Shown: positions 18,062 to 27,071 of the stretch, piece by piece
Position numbering within the stretch: the first letter of the stretch is position 1
Layout of the letters: every line of letters begins with the position of its first letter
NCBI GenBank assembly: GCA_945888325.1
Contig: CAMDAC010000009.1
Span: 1 to 64,000, forward strand
DNA: 64,000 nt
Direction of reading: 5' to 3'
DNA from: Candidatus Sulfopaludibacter sp. SbA3
Lineage (GTDB): Bacteria > Pseudomonadota > Alphaproteobacteria > Caulobacterales > Hyphomonadaceae
Notes under the pieces: model-generated
What the model saw: only the letters and a program-made list of their open reading frames with translations
The model's database searches: none
Told to the model about the DNA's origin: nothing
Position numbers and translations under genes: made by a program

Positions 18062-18953
18062 TCAGGCGCGGTCTTCAATCAGCTGCAGAAGGGCGCCCGG
18101 ATTGTGGTAGAGCGCAAACAGGCTGCCCGTCGGCAGGATGGCGGTGGGGATTCCCAGCTCGGCCGATTTTTCCTCGAAACTGGTGCGCCATTCGGCCTGT
18201 GTATCAGCGCCGATGACCGCAATGCCGGGAAATCCAGCGAGTGCACCCGGTGTCAGGGACGGATCCGGCTCCAGGCCGCGCAGTTCGCGCTGGAAGGTCT
18301 CGAGCCTCAGCGCGCAGATACAGGCCCAGGCCTCGGCCAGGTCCCGCGTCTGGCTGTGGATGAATTGGGTATCACTCTCCACCTTCAGGAAATTCTCGTA
18401 CAGCGACAGATGGCCGGAACGGCGCCCGATCTGCGAAATCGCCGTCAGCGCCAGACGCGCACCTGCACTCGTCTGAACGGTCTGTATGAGCAGATCGCGA
18501 AACCAGGGCTCGATGCTGCCAAAGTTCGGCGCGGCATAGGCGGGCCGTGCCTTCGGCGATCAGCACGGCGTTCTCGAACTGCGCTTCCTCCAGGAAATCC
18601 TACAGCAAGCGAACTTCCTCGGAAATTGTCGAGACCGGGCTCGTCTCGCCAAATCCCGGGCGGCGCACAGAAACGATGCTGTAACCCTTGTCGGCGGCAT
18701 CGACGCACAGCCCCCAGGGCGGCGCCATCGGATAGTCGACCGAGTGCAGCCAGATCAGCGGACGCAGGTCCGCCTGACCGAACTGCATGAACTGGACGTG
18801 TTTGCCGAGTCCGCCGAGATAGGCCGTCAGCCAGACGCGCAGGATGCGTCTGCGGCTGCCCACCTTGTCCAGCTGGTTCGCATACGGATCGATCGCGCCG
18901 CCGCGCCCCAAATCTTCGGGTGGCTTTCCAAGGCTGGGTATTGACTTAGCCAT
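18062..18953 (-). pseudogene. Broken paralogue of the catalytically deficient alpha/beta-hydrolase-fold gene
   Basis: The N-terminal part from the ATG at 18953 (MAKSIPSLGK) reads through RRRILRVWLTAYLGG, FGQADLRPLIWLHSVDY and VRRPGFGETS, closely matching the intact neighbour. An in-frame TAG interrupts it at 18600-18602. After IAEGTAR the frame must shift near 18545 to continue as IEPWFRDLLIQTVQ, and so on to the stop at 18062. Relative to the paralogue about 20 residues around the nucleophile elbow are missing at that point. Two independent lesions make it a pseudogene. The loop that would hold the catalytic His has Ser here (LPTGSLF). Confidence 0.85.
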
Positions 18954-19199
18954 GAACGGTTCCGAAGCACTCAGTATTGTTACAGTGTAGCCTGTTTGCC
19001 GATTCTTGAGGAGTAAGGCAAGCAGGCAGACCGCTGGCTGCGGCATTGGCACGCGCGCCGGTTTCGCGTTTTGCAGGAAGATATGTCAATCGGAGTGATT
19101 GAACATGCAGACGAAGCGGCGAAGTTTGGCTTGCATACCGTGGCGGTAAAGGCGCAGCCTGCAGCCTTACAAGAAACCAGACCACCGGAGTGAAACGCG

Positions 19200-20150
19200 A
19201 TGCCCGATCCGACTATCATGAAGCGCCTGCATCCCGAGTTCGAGCCGTTGTTTGCGCAGTTCGCCGTAGTGCCGGAAACGCCGCCGACAATTCCCGAGAC
19301 GCGGGCGATGTACCGGATGCTGCAACCGATGGCACCGCAGCTGAAGGTCGGCGAGATCCGGGATGCCAGCTTCCCCGGCCCCGCTGGCCCGGTGAAGGTG
19401 CGCCACTATATCCCCGAGGGCAAAGGTCCCTTCCCGGTGATCGTCCATTTCCATGGCGGCGGCTTCATCATGGGCGATCTCGAGACGCATGACGCGCAAT
19501 GCCGCCTGCTGTGCCGCGAGAGTGGCTGTATCGTGACGGCAGTGGACTATCGTCTGGGCCCGGAACATCCCTATCCCGCCGGACACGAAGACAGCTTTGC
19601 CGCCCTGCGCTGGGCCGGGTCGAATGCCACCCAGTTCGGCGGCGATGCCAGCCGGCTCGGCGTGGCAGGCGACAGCGCCGGTGGGCACCTCGCGCTCTAC
19701 TGCGCGCTGCGCGCCAAGCGCAGCGGCGGCCCGTCGATCAAGGCCCTGCTCGCGATCGTGCCGGGCGTCGTGATGGGCCCTCCGCTGACGGACGAGATCA
19801 AGGCGGGGCGCGAGACGCGCAACAACAGCCTGCTCGGCACCGAAGGCATGGACAATTTCGTCGCCGCCTATTTCCAGCATCCTTCGGACCCTGCCGATCC
19901 AGCACTGAATTTCCTGGGCGCGGATGTCTCTGGCCTTCCGCCCTCGATCATCGCGCCTGCCGAAATTGACGTGCTGCATGATGAAGGCGTGGAGATGGCC
20001 AAACACCTTCAGGCCGCCGGCGTGCCCACCCAGCTGATGGTCGCTGAAGGCATGGTGCACATCTATTTCTCGGTGACGGAAGTTTTCCCGTCCGCGAAGC
20101 CCTGGGCAGTGAAGGCTGCGCAGGCGATGGGAAAACTGATGCGGGCTTAG
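19200..20150 (+). CDS. Alpha/beta hydrolase, hormone-sensitive-lipase-type esterase
   Basis: A 316-residue esterase of the HSL/bacterial family IV group. It has the oxyanion motif HGGGF (85-89), nucleophile motif GDSAGG (157-162, Ser159), acid region APAEIDVLHDEG and the C-terminal His in EGMVHIYF. It probably hydrolyses short-chain esters, possibly xenobiotic or lipid-derived. A GGAG ribosome-binding site lies before the ATG. It is convergent with the amidohydrolase gene at 7 bp distance and ends in TAG. Confidence 0.92.
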   Translation: MPDPTIMKRLHPEFEPLFAQFAVVPETPPTIPETRAMYRMLQPMAPQLKVGEIRDASFPGPAGPVKVRHYIPEGKGPFPVIVHFHGGGFIMGDLETHDAQCRLLCRESGCIVTAVDYRLGPEHPYPAGHEDSFAALRWAGSNATQFGGDASRLGVAGDSAGGHLALYCALRAKRSGGPSIKALLAIVPGVVMGPPLTDEIKAGRETRNNSLLGTEGMDNFVAAYFQHPSDPADPALNFLGADVSGLPPSIIAPAEIDVLHDEGVEMAKHLQAAGVPTQLMVAEGMVHIYFSVTEVFPSAKPWAVKAAQAMGKLMRA

Positions 20151-20157
20151 GCCCGCT

Positions 20158-22218
20158 TCACTCACCCGCGGGAGCCACCACCACCGGAACGTCCGTGAAC
20201 GGTTTGATGCCGAAGTGCGGATAGATCTCGCTCGGGAAATAGACGGTGTCGCCTTTCGAGACGAGCCGGATGGTCTTGATCGCCTTCAGGTCGTCCACCG
20301 GATTGCCGGGCACGAGGAAGAAGTCCGCCTTCTTGCCGGGCTCGATCGAGCCGAGTTCGCTGCCGAGACCCATATAGTCGGCGGCCTCGAAGGTGGCGCG
20401 GGCGAGGATTTCGGGCGCCGTGAATCCGGCCTTCTGGTAGAGTTCCAGTTCGCGGTGCAGCGTCAGCGCGCCGCCGAGGTCGGTGCCGAAGACGATGAAG
20501 ATGCCGCGATCCTTCATGCGTTTGATCGTGCCGGCCATCTGGTCGAAGGCGCCCTTGTAGGCCACGTCTTCCTCCGGGCTGCCGATGGCGGACCAGGCCT
20601 CCTTGGCCTGACGCTGCACGGCGACGGGCATGTTGGCGACATAGTCCGCCATACCGGCCTGCAGCTCGCCATTGCGCGAGAGCAGCAGCGCCTCGTGGAT
20701 CGCGAAGGTCGGGTCGATGGCGACGCCGTTCTCCACCATCAGGTCGAGCGTATGGGCGACCTGCTCGCCGCTGAGGTCGACCTTCGGCAGGCGTTGCAGC
20801 GCGGTGAGGCGCAGCAGCGTGCGGGTGTCTTCTTCCGGCGCCAGCACCCAGCCGAGCATCAACTGGTTGATATGCGTGATCTCGTCATAGCCGGCCTCGA
20901 TCATCGTGTTCGCATTCGTGAAGGCGGGCACGTGGCCGGAGACGCGCAGGCCGCGTTCCTTGGCCCGCTCGACCATCGCGGGCACCCATTCGGGGGTCAT
21001 CGAATTGTAGATCTTGATCTGCCAGAAATCACCCTGGTCGGCATACCAGTCCACGGCGGCGAGGGCCTCTTCCTCGGTACTGACGAGGATGCCGTTGTTG
21101 GAGCTGAACGGGCTCTTGCCTTCGATGAAGCCGGAGCGGACGACGCGGGGGCCGGCGAGCGTGCCGGCGTCGATCTTGGTGATCAGTTCACTGAGCACCG
21201 TATTGTCATTGCCCATGTCGCGGACCAGCGTCACGCCGGCGGCGATGTTCTTCAGTGCGTCGTCTTCACCCACATGGCCGTGCATCTCGGCGAGGCCGGG
21301 GATGAGCGAGCCGCCCTGCCCGTCCACCACATAGGCGCCGGCGGTATCCGCCGCGCCCGCCGTGACGGACTTGATGCGCCCGTCCTCGACGATAACGGTC
21401 GACGGCGCGGTCATCGCCTTTGCCTTCGGATCAAAGAGGCGGACATTGGTGATCGCCAGCGGCGCGTCGTACCGGTGCGCGGTCTCGGCCTGGATCGTCT
21501 CAAGGCGCTGCGTGGACAGACGGGTCGCCATGTCCTTCAGCTGGTCGTCGGCCTCTTCATAGCCTTCGCGCACGATGACGAAGCGCGGCGACATCAGGGC
21601 GAACAGACCGCCCGTTTCGTCCACCAGGAAATAGGTCGGGTCCGTATCGTCGCCGACGAGCGCGTAAGCGGCGGCCTCGACCGGGCCGCCCGAACCATCA
21701 ACGCGCACGGTGTCCAGCGGGCTCATCGACAGGCTGCCCGCAGGCCAGGCCGGCAGCGTGCGGTCGGCGTCCGCCAGCAGCGCCTTGGCGTAGACCGCCA
21801 GCGTGTACGGCGAGGCATTCTGCGGCACGTAGATCGTCGGCTCAGTCATCGCGGCAGTGGATGAGCCGGTCGTGTCGGTCCAGCTGGCGACGCCGTTTTC
21901 CAGCGCGAAGGTTTCGTGGATTTCGTTGCCGAACGTGGTTGCTCCGTCGATGGTCCAGCCGACCGGCAGGCCATCCGCGCCGAGCTTGATCGTCTCGGCG
22001 AGTGTCGGGCCGCGGCCGTTGTTGCGGTACTCGTAGTCGACCTTGACGGTGTCGCCTGTCGTGGTGGCGAAGAGTTGGCCGAGGGTCTGGTCGAACAGGC
22101 GGACGGAGAAGGTCTCGGTGGTCGCTTGCGGCTCTGCGAGCGGCGCCTTCGCCTCGTGCGCGCAGGCACCCAGTACGAACAGCGCCGCCAGCGCCGTGGA
22201 GCCAAACCGGTTGATCAT
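20158..22218 (-). CDS. Exported lipoprotein amidohydrolase
   Basis: A 686-residue metal-dependent hydrolase starting MINRFGSTALAALFVLGAC; Cys19 lies in a lipobox, so it should be a periplasm-facing lipoprotein. The N-terminal part (about 35-260) has no recognised function. The amidohydrolase barrel (about 265-670) shows the metal site EMHGHVGED, the Lys-containing WQIKIYN, His in SGHVPAF and ITHINQL, and the catalytic Asp in FGTDLGGA. The end PGKKADFFLVPGNPVDDL is typical of imidazolonepropionase/prolidase-like members. Substrate unknown; peptides or cyclic amides are plausible. An upstream Met at 22311 would destroy the signal peptide and was rejected. Confidence 0.9.
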   Translation of the reverse strand: MINRFGSTALAALFVLGACAHEAKAPLAEPQATTETFSVRLFDQTLGQLFATTTGDTVKVDYEYRNNGRGPTLAETIKLGADGLPVGWTIDGATTFGNEIHETFALENGVASWTDTTGSSTAAMTEPTIYVPQNASPYTLAVYAKALLADADRTLPAWPAGSLSMSPLDTVRVDGSGGPVEAAAYALVGDDTDPTYFLVDETGGLFALMSPRFVIVREGYEEADDQLKDMATRLSTQRLETIQAETAHRYDAPLAITNVRLFDPKAKAMTAPSTVIVEDGRIKSVTAGAADTAGAYVVDGQGGSLIPGLAEMHGHVGEDDALKNIAAGVTLVRDMGNDNTVLSELITKIDAGTLAGPRVVRSGFIEGKSPFSSNNGILVSTEEEALAAVDWYADQGDFWQIKIYNSMTPEWVPAMVERAKERGLRVSGHVPAFTNANTMIEAGYDEITHINQLMLGWVLAPEEDTRTLLRLTALQRLPKVDLSGEQVAHTLDLMVENGVAIDPTFAIHEALLLSRNGELQAGMADYVANMPVAVQRQAKEAWSAIGSPEEDVAYKGAFDQMAGTIKRMKDRGIFIVFGTDLGGALTLHRELELYQKAGFTAPEILARATFEAADYMGLGSELGSIEPGKKADFFLVPGNPVDDLKAIKTIRLVSKGDTVYFPSEIYPHFGIKPFTDVPVVVAPAGE

Positions 22219-22362
22219 GTCGGATACCCTTCCCGCCCGGGCCACTCGTGCAGCGGCCTTGTTGCGGGCATTGGTGGCATATTGCGGCGGGGGTGGGAAG
22301 GCGCGGCACAAACAGGCGGCGGAATTTCAGCCCAGCTCTACGACACCCGCCAAGCCACGCTA

Positions 22363-22442
22363 CTCATCCTGAGCGAAGTCGAAGGATGGGCAGCCGCACG
22401 CTTGCTCTGTTTGGCCCATCCTTCGACTTCGCTCAGGATGAG
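22363..22442. repeat. 29-bp perfect inverted repeat
   Basis: The arms 22363-22391 and 22414-22442 are exact reverse complements over 29 bp, with a 22-bp spacer. The arm core is CCTGAGCGAAGTCGAAGGAT. It lies between two minus-strand genes, after the carboxylase stop. It could end that transcript, but there is no T-tract; a dispersed palindromic repeat is more likely. Confidence 0.85.
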
Positions 22443-22465
22443 CTGCAGTGTTTTACGAACTTTTC

Positions 22466-23998
22466 CTAAAGCGGAATGTTGTCGTGCTTTTTCCAGGGGT
22501 TGGTGAGCTTCTTGTTCTTCAGCGTACGGAGCGCCTTTGACACGCGGCGGCGGGTGTTGTGGGGCATGATGATGTCATCGAGGTAGCCCTTCTTCGCGGC
22601 GACGTAGGGGTTCGCGAAGTTCTCTTCGTATTCCTTGGTGCGGGCGGCGAGTTTTTCCGGGTCGCCCGCTTCCTTGCGGAAGATGATCTCGACGGCGCCC
22701 TTGGCGCCCATCACGGCGATTTCGGCGGTCGGCCAGGCATAGTTGACGTCACCGCGCAGGTGTTTGGAGCTCATCACGTCATAGGCCCCGCCATAAGCCT
22801 TCCGTGTAATGACGGTGACTTTCGGCACGGTGGCTTCGGCATAGGCAAAGAGGAGCTTGGCGCCGTGCTTGATCAGGCCGCCGTATTCCTGCTTGGTGCC
22901 CGGCATGAAGCCCGGCACGTCCACGAAGGTGACCAGCGGGATGTTGAAACAGTCGCAGAAGCGCACGAAGCGCGCAGCCTTGCGGGAAGCGTCGATGTCG
23001 AGCACGCCGGCCAGCGTCATCGGCTGGTTCGCCACCACACCGACAGTGGAGCCTTCGATGCGGCCGAAGCCGCAGATGATGTTGCCGCCGAATTGCGGGC
23101 TGACCTCGAAGAAATCGCCCTCGTCGACCACCTTGGTGATCAGCTCCTTCATGTCGTAGGGCGTGTTCGGGTTCGGCGGGATGAGCGTGTCGAGGCTCAT
23201 TTCCTGACGGTCGAACACGTCATGCACGGGGCGGACAGGCGGCTGCTCGCGGTTCGAGGCGGGCAGGAAATCGATCAGGCGGCGCATCTGGATGAGCGCC
23301 TCGATGTCGTTCTCGAAGGCGCCATCGACGACGCCGGATTTCTTCGCATGCACCGACGCGCCGCCGAGGGTTTCGTGGGTCACTTCCTCGTTGGTGACGG
23401 TTTTCACAACGTCCGGACCGGTCACGTACATGTAGGACGTGTCCTTCACCATGAAGATGAAGTCGGTCATCGCGGGCGAGTAGACGTCGCCACCGGCGCA
23501 GGGGCCCATGATGACGGAGATCTGCGGGATGACGCCGGAGGAGAGGACGTTCTCCATGAAGATGTCCGCATACCCCGCAAGCGAGTCGACGCCTTCCTGG
23601 ATGCGCGCGCCGCCGGCATCGAAGAGGCCGATGACGGGCGCGCCGTTGCGCACGGCCATCTGCTGGATTTTCACGATCTTGGAGGCGTGCGCGAGGCTGA
23701 GCGAGCCGCCGAACACGGTGAAGTCCTTCGAGAAGACATAGACGAGGCGGCCGTTGATCGTGCCCTGGCCGGTGACGACACCGTCGCCGGGGATCTTCTG
23801 GTTCTGCATGTCGAAGTCCGAGCAGCGATGCTCGACGAACATGTCGTATTCCTCGAAGCTGCCCTCATCGAGGAGGACGGCGACGCGCTCGCGGGCGGTC
23901 AGCTTGCCCTTGGCGTGCTGGCTGTCGATGCGCGTTTGCCCGCCGCCCATCCTCGCCTGCTCGCGCTTGGCTTCCAGTGCCTCGATCAGTTTGTTCAT
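22466..23998 (-). CDS. Acyl-CoA carboxylase beta (carboxyltransferase) subunit, PccB-like
   Basis: A 510-residue carboxyltransferase transferring carboxyl from carboxybiotin to an acyl-CoA, probably propionyl- or acetyl-CoA. Typical segments are [60 protein letters not shown] (acyl-CoA/oxyanion site), and in the second half [19 protein letters not shown] and [15 protein letters not shown]. The start at 23998 is preferred because GAGGAG lies just upstream; the alternative Met is ten residues earlier. The biotin-carrying alpha subunit is not adjacent. Confidence 0.95.
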   Translation of the reverse strand: MNKLIEALEAKREQARMGGGQTRIDSQHAKGKLTARERVAVLLDEGSFEEYDMFVEHRCSDFDMQNQKIPGDGVVTGQGTINGRLVYVFSKDFTVFGGSLSLAHASKIVKIQQMAVRNGAPVIGLFDAGGARIQEGVDSLAGYADIFMENVLSSGVIPQISVIMGPCAGGDVYSPAMTDFIFMVKDTSYMYVTGPDVVKTVTNEEVTHETLGGASVHAKKSGVVDGAFENDIEALIQMRRLIDFLPASNREQPPVRPVHDVFDRQEMSLDTLIPPNPNTPYDMKELITKVVDEGDFFEVSPQFGGNIICGFGRIEGSTVGVVANQPMTLAGVLDIDASRKAARFVRFCDCFNIPLVTFVDVPGFMPGTKQEYGGLIKHGAKLLFAYAEATVPKVTVITRKAYGGAYDVMSSKHLRGDVNYAWPTAEIAVMGAKGAVEIIFRKEAGDPEKLAARTKEYEENFANPYVAAKKGYLDDIIMPHNTRRRVSKALRTLKNKKLTNPWKKHDNIPL

Positions 23999-24104
23999 GC
24001 CCCGGCGCTCCTCAGGAAATCTGTTCAAAATCTGCCGGGAAGACTGATACCCCCTCGGGCGGGGTTGGCAAGCTAGAGCGCCGCGACAGTTGAGCCTGCC
24101 GTAA

Positions 24105-24141
24105 CGGAAAAGAAGCGCCCCGGATGTCCGGTCCGGGGCGC
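24105..24141 (-). terminator. Intrinsic terminator of the 24180-24674 gene
   Basis: On the minus strand, 10-bp arms GCGCCCCGGA/TCCGGGGCGC (24141-24132 and 24124-24115) with a 7-nt loop are followed by TTCTTTTC. It lies 39 bp after the stop of the small exported protein gene. Confidence 0.8.
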
Positions 24142-24179
24142 GGGTTGGAAGCTTCAGGGATTACGTTGCGTTACCAGCC

Positions 24180-24674
24180 TTAACGGGGCGGCTTGCCCTT
24201 GTAGGGGTACGGGATGCCCTCGACGCTGACGACGCTGCCCCGGCGGATTTCGCACGAGACGCGGGTTTCCACATCGCGGCGGCGGCCTTCGAACTCGACC
24301 TCGTCGAGGGTGACGAAGAAGCCGCGCGCACCGATCTGGCGGACCCGCTCGTCATCATCGATGTCGACATCGCGGTAGCCGAGCTGACGGGCTTCGTAGC
24401 GGACGGCCTGGCGGCAGGCCTGGACGGCGTCACGGGAGAGTTCACGCACCTCCCAGTCGGTCTGGCCATACTGGTTGAGGCCGCGGCGATAGCCGCTGCC
24501 GCGGTGGTAGTCGTCATAGCCCGAGCCGATGGCGAGCGTCAGCGTCGTGTCGCTGCCGAGCAGGGTTTCGATCTTGGCGACGCTGCGCGTATCCGCGGCG
24601 GCCGGGAGGGTGAAGAGCGCCGGCGCAGCAAGCGCAACGACGGCGGCTTCAAGGGACTTGACGGGTTTCATCAT
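24180..24674 (-). CDS. Exported hypothetical protein
   Basis: A 164-residue protein with a signal peptide: basic start MMKPVKS, hydrophobic AAVVALAAPALF, and cleavage likely after PAAA. The mature part has a Gly/Tyr/Arg-rich stretch (GSGYDDYHRGSGYRRG), then a compact region with ACRQAVRYEARQLGYRDVDID and SCEIRRGSVVSVEG, whose two Cys could pair. The family is not recognised. The chosen start gives a normal signal peptide; upstream Met at 24725 gives a longer atypical leader. An intrinsic terminator follows. Confidence 0.7.
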   Translation of the reverse strand: MMKPVKSLEAAVVALAAPALFTLPAAADTRSVAKIETLLGSDTTLTLAIGSGYDDYHRGSGYRRGLNQYGQTDWEVRELSRDAVQACRQAVRYEARQLGYRDVDIDDDERVRQIGARGFFVTLDEVEFEGRRRDVETRVSCEIRRGSVVSVEGIPYPYKGKPPR

Positions 24675-24859
24675 GGGGGCAGATTTGCACACCCCTGCCA
24701 AACCAGGGCTGAAGCGCCCGTTCATTCCCGGTTTCGTTCCGGTTCACCTTGCTTAGAGCTCCGGCACTCCGGAAAATTAGTGAGCGTTCGTTCGCATTGT
24801 CACATTTTTGCCGTATTTAGATGTGAGTGAATGTTTGTTTGCAAATATGGAGACCGAAC

Positions 24860-25039
24860 ATGACCGCCCGCCTGATGACCCCCTTCTGCTTTGCCTCGCT
24901 TCTGGCCGCTGCGCTGATCGCGGAGGGCGCCCTGGCCCCTTACATTCCTGCTGACACCGTCAAAGTGCAGCCGGCCGCCGACGACGACGCCACCTATGCG
25001 GATATCTACCGGCTGGAACTGTTGCACGACGAAGCTTGA
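24860..25039 (+). CDS. Small exported peptide
   Basis: A 59-residue ORF starting MTARLMTPFCFASLLAAAL, a clear signal sequence with probable cleavage after EGALA. The mature 30-odd residues are acidic (ADDDATYADIY). GGAG lies about 9 nt before the ATG. An upstream in-frame Met at 24827 lacks these features. No family is recognised. It is divergent from the exported protein gene at 24180-24674. Confidence 0.55.
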   Translation: MTARLMTPFCFASLLAAALIAEGALAPYIPADTVKVQPAADDDATYADIYRLELLHDEA

Positions 25040-25088
25040 TCGGCTCTCCAGTCGGCCTGCCCTCCCTTGGCGGTGGCAGGTGGCCGCA

Positions 25089-25616
25089 TCAAAGGAGCGA
25101 GAAGCCTCGGAGCGGGATCTTTTCGTCAAGGATGAACGACCGGAAGTCGGTCAGGGCCTGCGACCACTGGTAGCCTTCATCCAGGCCGAAACTGTTCTCG
25201 TCGTCCAGATAAACCCGCACCACCGTGCAGATGACGGGGCCGAGATCCTCGGTCTTGTCGATGGTCATCGTGCCGCCATAGCGGTTGAGGTTGAAGCGAT
25301 TGACGGCTTCCAGCAGGTCAGAGCGGTCGCTGGTCTCCGCAAGGGGAAGACAGGCCTTCAGGGCCACTTCCTCGCAGCGCTGGGAGTCGAGCACATCCCC
25401 CGCGCAGCGGCGCAGCCCTGCCACGAAGCCGAGGCCCTGCAACTCTGCCGACAGCATAGGCTGGCCGTAAAGGATTGCGGAGCGCGTTTTTTCGACACCC
25501 ACCGATTCCAGGGCGGCGCGGACCGAGGCGACACTCGCAGGCTCCGCGGCGGCGGCGCCGGACAGGGCCGCCAGCGCCAGCAAGGGCGCAGCAAGCCGAC
25601 AGAAAGAAACATGCAT
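25089..25616 (-). CDS. Exported YbjN-like domain protein
   Basis: A 175-residue protein with signal peptide MHVSFCRLAAPLLALAALS and cleavage after AAA. The C-terminal half (about 105-165), with SDLLEAVNRFNLNRYGGTM, VICTVVRVYLDDE and ALTDFRSFIL, resembles the YbjN fold, a domain also found in bacterial secretion-chaperone-like proteins. Four Cys in the middle (LRRCAGDVLDSQRCEEVALKACLP spread over 25 residues, and ICTV) could form disulfides. Function unknown. Convergent with the small exported peptide gene. Confidence 0.65.
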   Translation of the reverse strand: MHVSFCRLAAPLLALAALSGAAAAEPASVASVRAALESVGVEKTRSAILYGQPMLSAELQGLGFVAGLRRCAGDVLDSQRCEEVALKACLPLAETSDRSDLLEAVNRFNLNRYGGTMTIDKTEDLGPVICTVVRVYLDDENSFGLDEGYQWSQALTDFRSFILDEKIPLRGFSLL

Positions 25617-25810
25617 GGAAAAGACCTGAAGGAAACTCTGAAGCTGTTGCAACGATAGGGTTTCTACGCTGACCGACAAGCGCCCAGCCGCAGCGCGCAG
25701 GAACCTTTCAGACGTCTGCTCGTTTACGCTTCATTAGGGGGGAATGATGCATGCGTGCGCGCATATTGGACACTTCACATTCAACGTTGGAAACGCGGGC
25801 GCCGAAGGCG

Positions 25811-26236
25811 ATGCAGACCCTTAAAATCGAGATGGCCTTTGCCGGCGCCGCGCTGTTTGCGCTGGGCGCATTCTTTGGCACGCGCCCGTCTGGCGCAGAG
25901 GCAGACACCGTGGAAGCAGCGCCTGTCCGGGCGTTCACAGAAGCGGACTATGCCGTGTTCGACCGCGGCTTCATGCTCGACAATGAGCCGTGCACCGTCG
26001 GCCTCGAACGGCAGAACATCTGCTTCTCGCCCTCGCCGCTGGAAGCGCGCATTCATCCCGGCGCGGTCGTACCAATGGATGTGCCTCTGGTCGCGGCGGA
26101 ATTCCGCGTGATCGTCGAGACCGACCTGAAGGACCCTGCCCTGCGCACGGTGCGCTTCGGGCAGTCGCTGGCCCTGGTCGACCCCGAAACGCGCGTGGTC
26201 GTTGACTTGATGCGACTGGCGCCTTCCGCGAGCTAA
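25811..26236 (+). CDS. Hypothetical protein with N-terminal membrane anchor
   Basis: A 141-residue protein starting MQTLKIEMAFAGAALFALGAFFG, a membrane anchor or signal sequence. The mature part has two Cys close together (NEPCTVGLERQNICFS) and looks like a small beta-rich domain ending DPETRVVVDLMRL. The start at 25811 is preferred: GAAGG precedes it, and an upstream in-frame ATG at 25751 would add 20 residues with rare codons for this genome, although it has a G-rich stretch before it. No family recognised. It is 38 bp upstream of atp12 and may be cotranscribed. Confidence 0.6.
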   Translation: MQTLKIEMAFAGAALFALGAFFGTRPSGAEADTVEAAPVRAFTEADYAVFDRGFMLDNEPCTVGLERQNICFSPSPLEARIHPGAVVPMDVPLVAAEFRVIVETDLKDPALRTVRFGQSLALVDPETRVVVDLMRLAPSAS

Positions 26237-26274
26237 GGCTTGGCGCGGCAGCGGCTCCGGCGTAAGCGGGGCGG

Positions 26275-26985
26275 ATGACCGATCCCCGACCCAAACGTTT
26301 CTACAAGATCGCCGCCGCTGAACGTCTCGGCGACGGCTGGACCGTGGCGCTCGACGGGCGCACGATCAAGACGCCCGAACGCGCGGCCCTTGCCTTCCCC
26401 ACCCGAGGCCTTGCTGAAGCGATCGCGGCCGAGTGGGATGCGCAGGAAGAGTATATCGACCTGTTGAACCTGCACCTCACGCGCCTTGCGAACGTCGCCA
26501 TCGACCGGACGCCGGACGCGCGCGACGGGATGGCTGACGAGCTGGCCCGCTTCTGCGAGACCGACCTGATCTGCCACATCGCGGAGGAACCCGAAGACCT
26601 GATCGCGCTGGAGGAAGGCCACTGGGCCCCGGTGCGCGACTGGGCGGCGGATGCGCTGGGTGTCATCCTGGTGACGACCGAGGGCGTGCGCGCCACGCCG
26701 CAGCCGGATGCCTCGCTGGAAGCGGCGCGGGACTATGCGCTGAGCCTCGATGATTTCCGGCTTACGGGAGTGGTCTATGCGGCGGGGCTGTATGGCTCGG
26801 CGCTGCTGGCCATGGCGGTGTGCGAAGGTGTTCTGCCGGCGGAAGAAGCGTTCGAAATGTCGAAGCTGGACGAGGCCTGGCAGGCTTCGCGCTGGGGCGA
26901 GGACGAAGAGGCCGCCGCCGCGACCGAAGCGAAACGCGAGGAAGCGCGAGCGATCGGGCGTTGGTTCCGGGGGCTCGCGGGCTGA
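26275..26985 (+). CDS. ATP12-family F1-ATPase assembly chaperone
   Basis: A 236-residue homologue of mitochondrial Atp12, which binds the free F1 alpha subunit during ATP synthase assembly. Diagnostic segments are KRFYKIAAAE, LDGRTIKTPERAALAFPT, IAAEWDAQEEYIDLLNLHLTRLAN, and RFCETDLICHIAEEPEDL. Found almost only in alphaproteobacteria and mitochondria. In many relatives it neighbours crcB, rluC and the HAD gene, as here, though on the opposite strand and with an amidohydrolase gene between. Confidence 0.94.
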   Translation: MTDPRPKRFYKIAAAERLGDGWTVALDGRTIKTPERAALAFPTRGLAEAIAAEWDAQEEYIDLLNLHLTRLANVAIDRTPDARDGMADELARFCETDLICHIAEEPEDLIALEEGHWAPVRDWAADALGVILVTTEGVRATPQPDASLEAARDYALSLDDFRLTGVVYAAGLYGSALLAMAVCEGVLPAEEAFEMSKLDEAWQASRWGEDEEAAAATEAKREEARAIGRWFRGLAG

Positions 26986-27071
26986 AGACTTGACGCCGCG
27001 ACAGCGTTGGCAGGCCCCGCTTCGGTGTTATCCTCCCTCAAAGACCAGACGCAGACGGGAGGAAGTTTGCC

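Noticed and set aside
20215-21864. 549-residue plus-strand frame
   Set aside because: Antisense shadow of the amidohydrolase, whose motifs and lipobox are clear.
22559-24076. 505-residue plus-strand frame
   Set aside because: Antisense shadow of the carboxyltransferase gene.
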